From DASWUD01 sp036401755 (GTDB taxonomy: Bacteria; Pseudomonadota; Gammaproteobacteria; Thiohalomonadales; Thiohalomonadaceae), in contig DASWUD010000172.1 of the NCBI GenBank assembly GCA_036401755.1, forward strand, positions 1 to 22,298: DNA of 22,298 nucleotides, in the 5' to 3' direction. The translations under genes and the position numbers were made by a program. The notes beneath the pieces were generated by a model. That model had not been told where the DNA came from, made no database searches, and saw only the letters and a list, made by a program, of their open reading frames with translations. Below, piece after piece: positions 21,651 through 22,298 of this stretch (the first letter of the stretch is position 1; the number at the start of each line of letters is the position of its first letter).

Positions 21651-22298
21651 ATGTCGCAGCCGAAAACTCTTCTGGTAACAGGTGCCGCAGGTTATATGGC
21701 CTCCTGGGTCGTTGCACAGTTGTTGAGCGAGGGCCACAAGGTGCATGGCACCGTGCGCCAACTTCGGGACAAACACAAAATCCAGCATCTGCTGGATCTG
21801 GCCCAGCGCTATCCAGGCAGGCTGGAACTATTCGAGGCCGAGCTGACGCAACAGGGGAGTTTTGATAGGGCCATGGCCGGCTGCTCGGTGGTTATTCATA
21901 CCGCCTCCCCCTATTTTCTGGATAAACCTCAAGACCCGCAAAAGCAGTTGATGCATCCGGCTCGGGACGGAACACTTAACGTATTGGCCAGCGTAGAGCG
22001 CACCCCTGGCGTGACGCGCGTTGTGCTGACCAGTAGTGTGGCCGCGCTCTACAACGATGCCTGTGACGTGGGTGCCGCTGCCGGGCATACGGTGCAGGAG
22101 AGCGACGTCAATCCCAATAAAGACCTCCATCACAACAGCTACGCCTATTCCAAGACCATCGCCGAACAGGCCGCCTGGGAGGCGCATGGCAAGCAGAACC
22201 GGTGGGAGCTCGTGACCATACATCCTGGCGCGATATTTGGCCCGTCACTCTCCAAGCGCGTCGATGCCACCAGCGTCACCCTGATGATGCAGTTCCTG
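21651..22298 (+). CDS. SDR-family NAD(P)-dependent reductase/epimerase, 3' end cut by window
   Basis: The first 216 residues of an extended short-chain dehydrogenase of the dihydroflavonol-4-reductase/aldehyde-reductase-like group, which reduces carbonyl groups with NAD(P)H. The cofactor motif is TGAAGYMASW (GxxGxxA, about 10-19). HTASPYF (about 81-87) follows strand 4, and the catalytic SSV (about 124-126) and YAYSKTIAE (Tyr-x3-Lys, about 162-170) are intact, as is HPGAIFGP. The frame is open to the window end, so the substrate-binding C-terminus is missing. The Shine-Dalgarno is weak (GGA 7 nt upstream), which suggests coupling to the preceding membrane-protein gene 13 bp away. Substrate unknown. 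Confidence 0.9.
   Translation, partial: MSQPKTLLVTGAAGYMASWVVAQLLSEGHKVHGTVRQLRDKHKIQHLLDLAQRYPGRLELFEAELTQQGSFDRAMAGCSVVIHTASPYFLDKPQDPQKQLMHPARDGTLNVLASVERTPGVTRVVLTSSVAALYNDACDVGAAAGHTVQESDVNPNKDLHHNSYAYSKTIAEQAAWEAHGKQNRWELVTIHPGAIFGPSLSKRVDATSVTLMMQFL

Overview
The window looks like a chromosomal stretch from a gammaproteobacterium with a GC-rich genome (high fifties percent, judged by eye). The evidence is a yqjD-yqjE-yqjK-like gene trio, a rhombosortase, an NhaD-type Na+/H+ antiporter, a FadL-family porin, Gram-negative lipoproteins and OmpA-like proteins. I cannot name the genus. There are no rRNA or tRNA genes, insertion sequences, phage genes or CRISPR arrays. Genes at both ends are cut by the window: a diguanylate cyclase on the left and an SDR reductase on the right.

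Layout. 1-1358: C-terminal part of a membrane diguanylate cyclase, convergent with a FadL/OmpP1-type outer-membrane transporter (1395-2666). 2824-4625: three minus-strand genes, DUF805 membrane protein -> Mut7-C RNase-like protein -> PhnA-like zinc protein, ending at a clear intrinsic terminator. 4905-6211: a bacteriohemerythrin lacking the usual first histidine ligand and a divergent rhombosortase, separated by an intergenic region with two perfect inverted repeats. 6244-7359: a LuxR-type regulator. 7360-7999: gene-free DNA with a consensus DnaA box, consecutive stem-loops and an AT-rich palindrome. 8000-9979: a large PPC-domain lipoprotein. 10195-11634: NhaD.

12075-13653: a plus-strand run of yqjD-, yqjE- and yqjK-like envelope genes followed by a cytosine-deaminase-like enzyme. 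13760-15076: a small secreted protein and a SAM methyltransferase. 15139-16782: minus-strand BON lipoprotein, aromatic-rich YXWGXW-type secreted protein and GNAT acetyltransferase. 17058-17558: a PEBP/YbhB protein. 17631-20069: a sensor histidine kinase with no partner response regulator here. 20426-21085: a glycine-zipper OmpA-like lipoprotein with a strong terminator. 21236-22298: a four-helix membrane protein and an SDR reductase.

The common theme is envelope maintenance and environmental or stress sensing: Na+ and pH homeostasis, outer-membrane lipoproteins, membrane-anchored YqjD/E proteins, c-di-GMP output, and oxygen or redox sensing by hemerythrin. I see no clear defence or mobile system. 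The most distinctive signal is regulatory. Two 18-bp palindromes of the form TGTAAAGC-N2-GCTTTACA, 39 bp apart, overlap the -35 and -10/start region of a near-consensus promoter ahead of the uncharacterised membrane protein and SDR pair at the right end.
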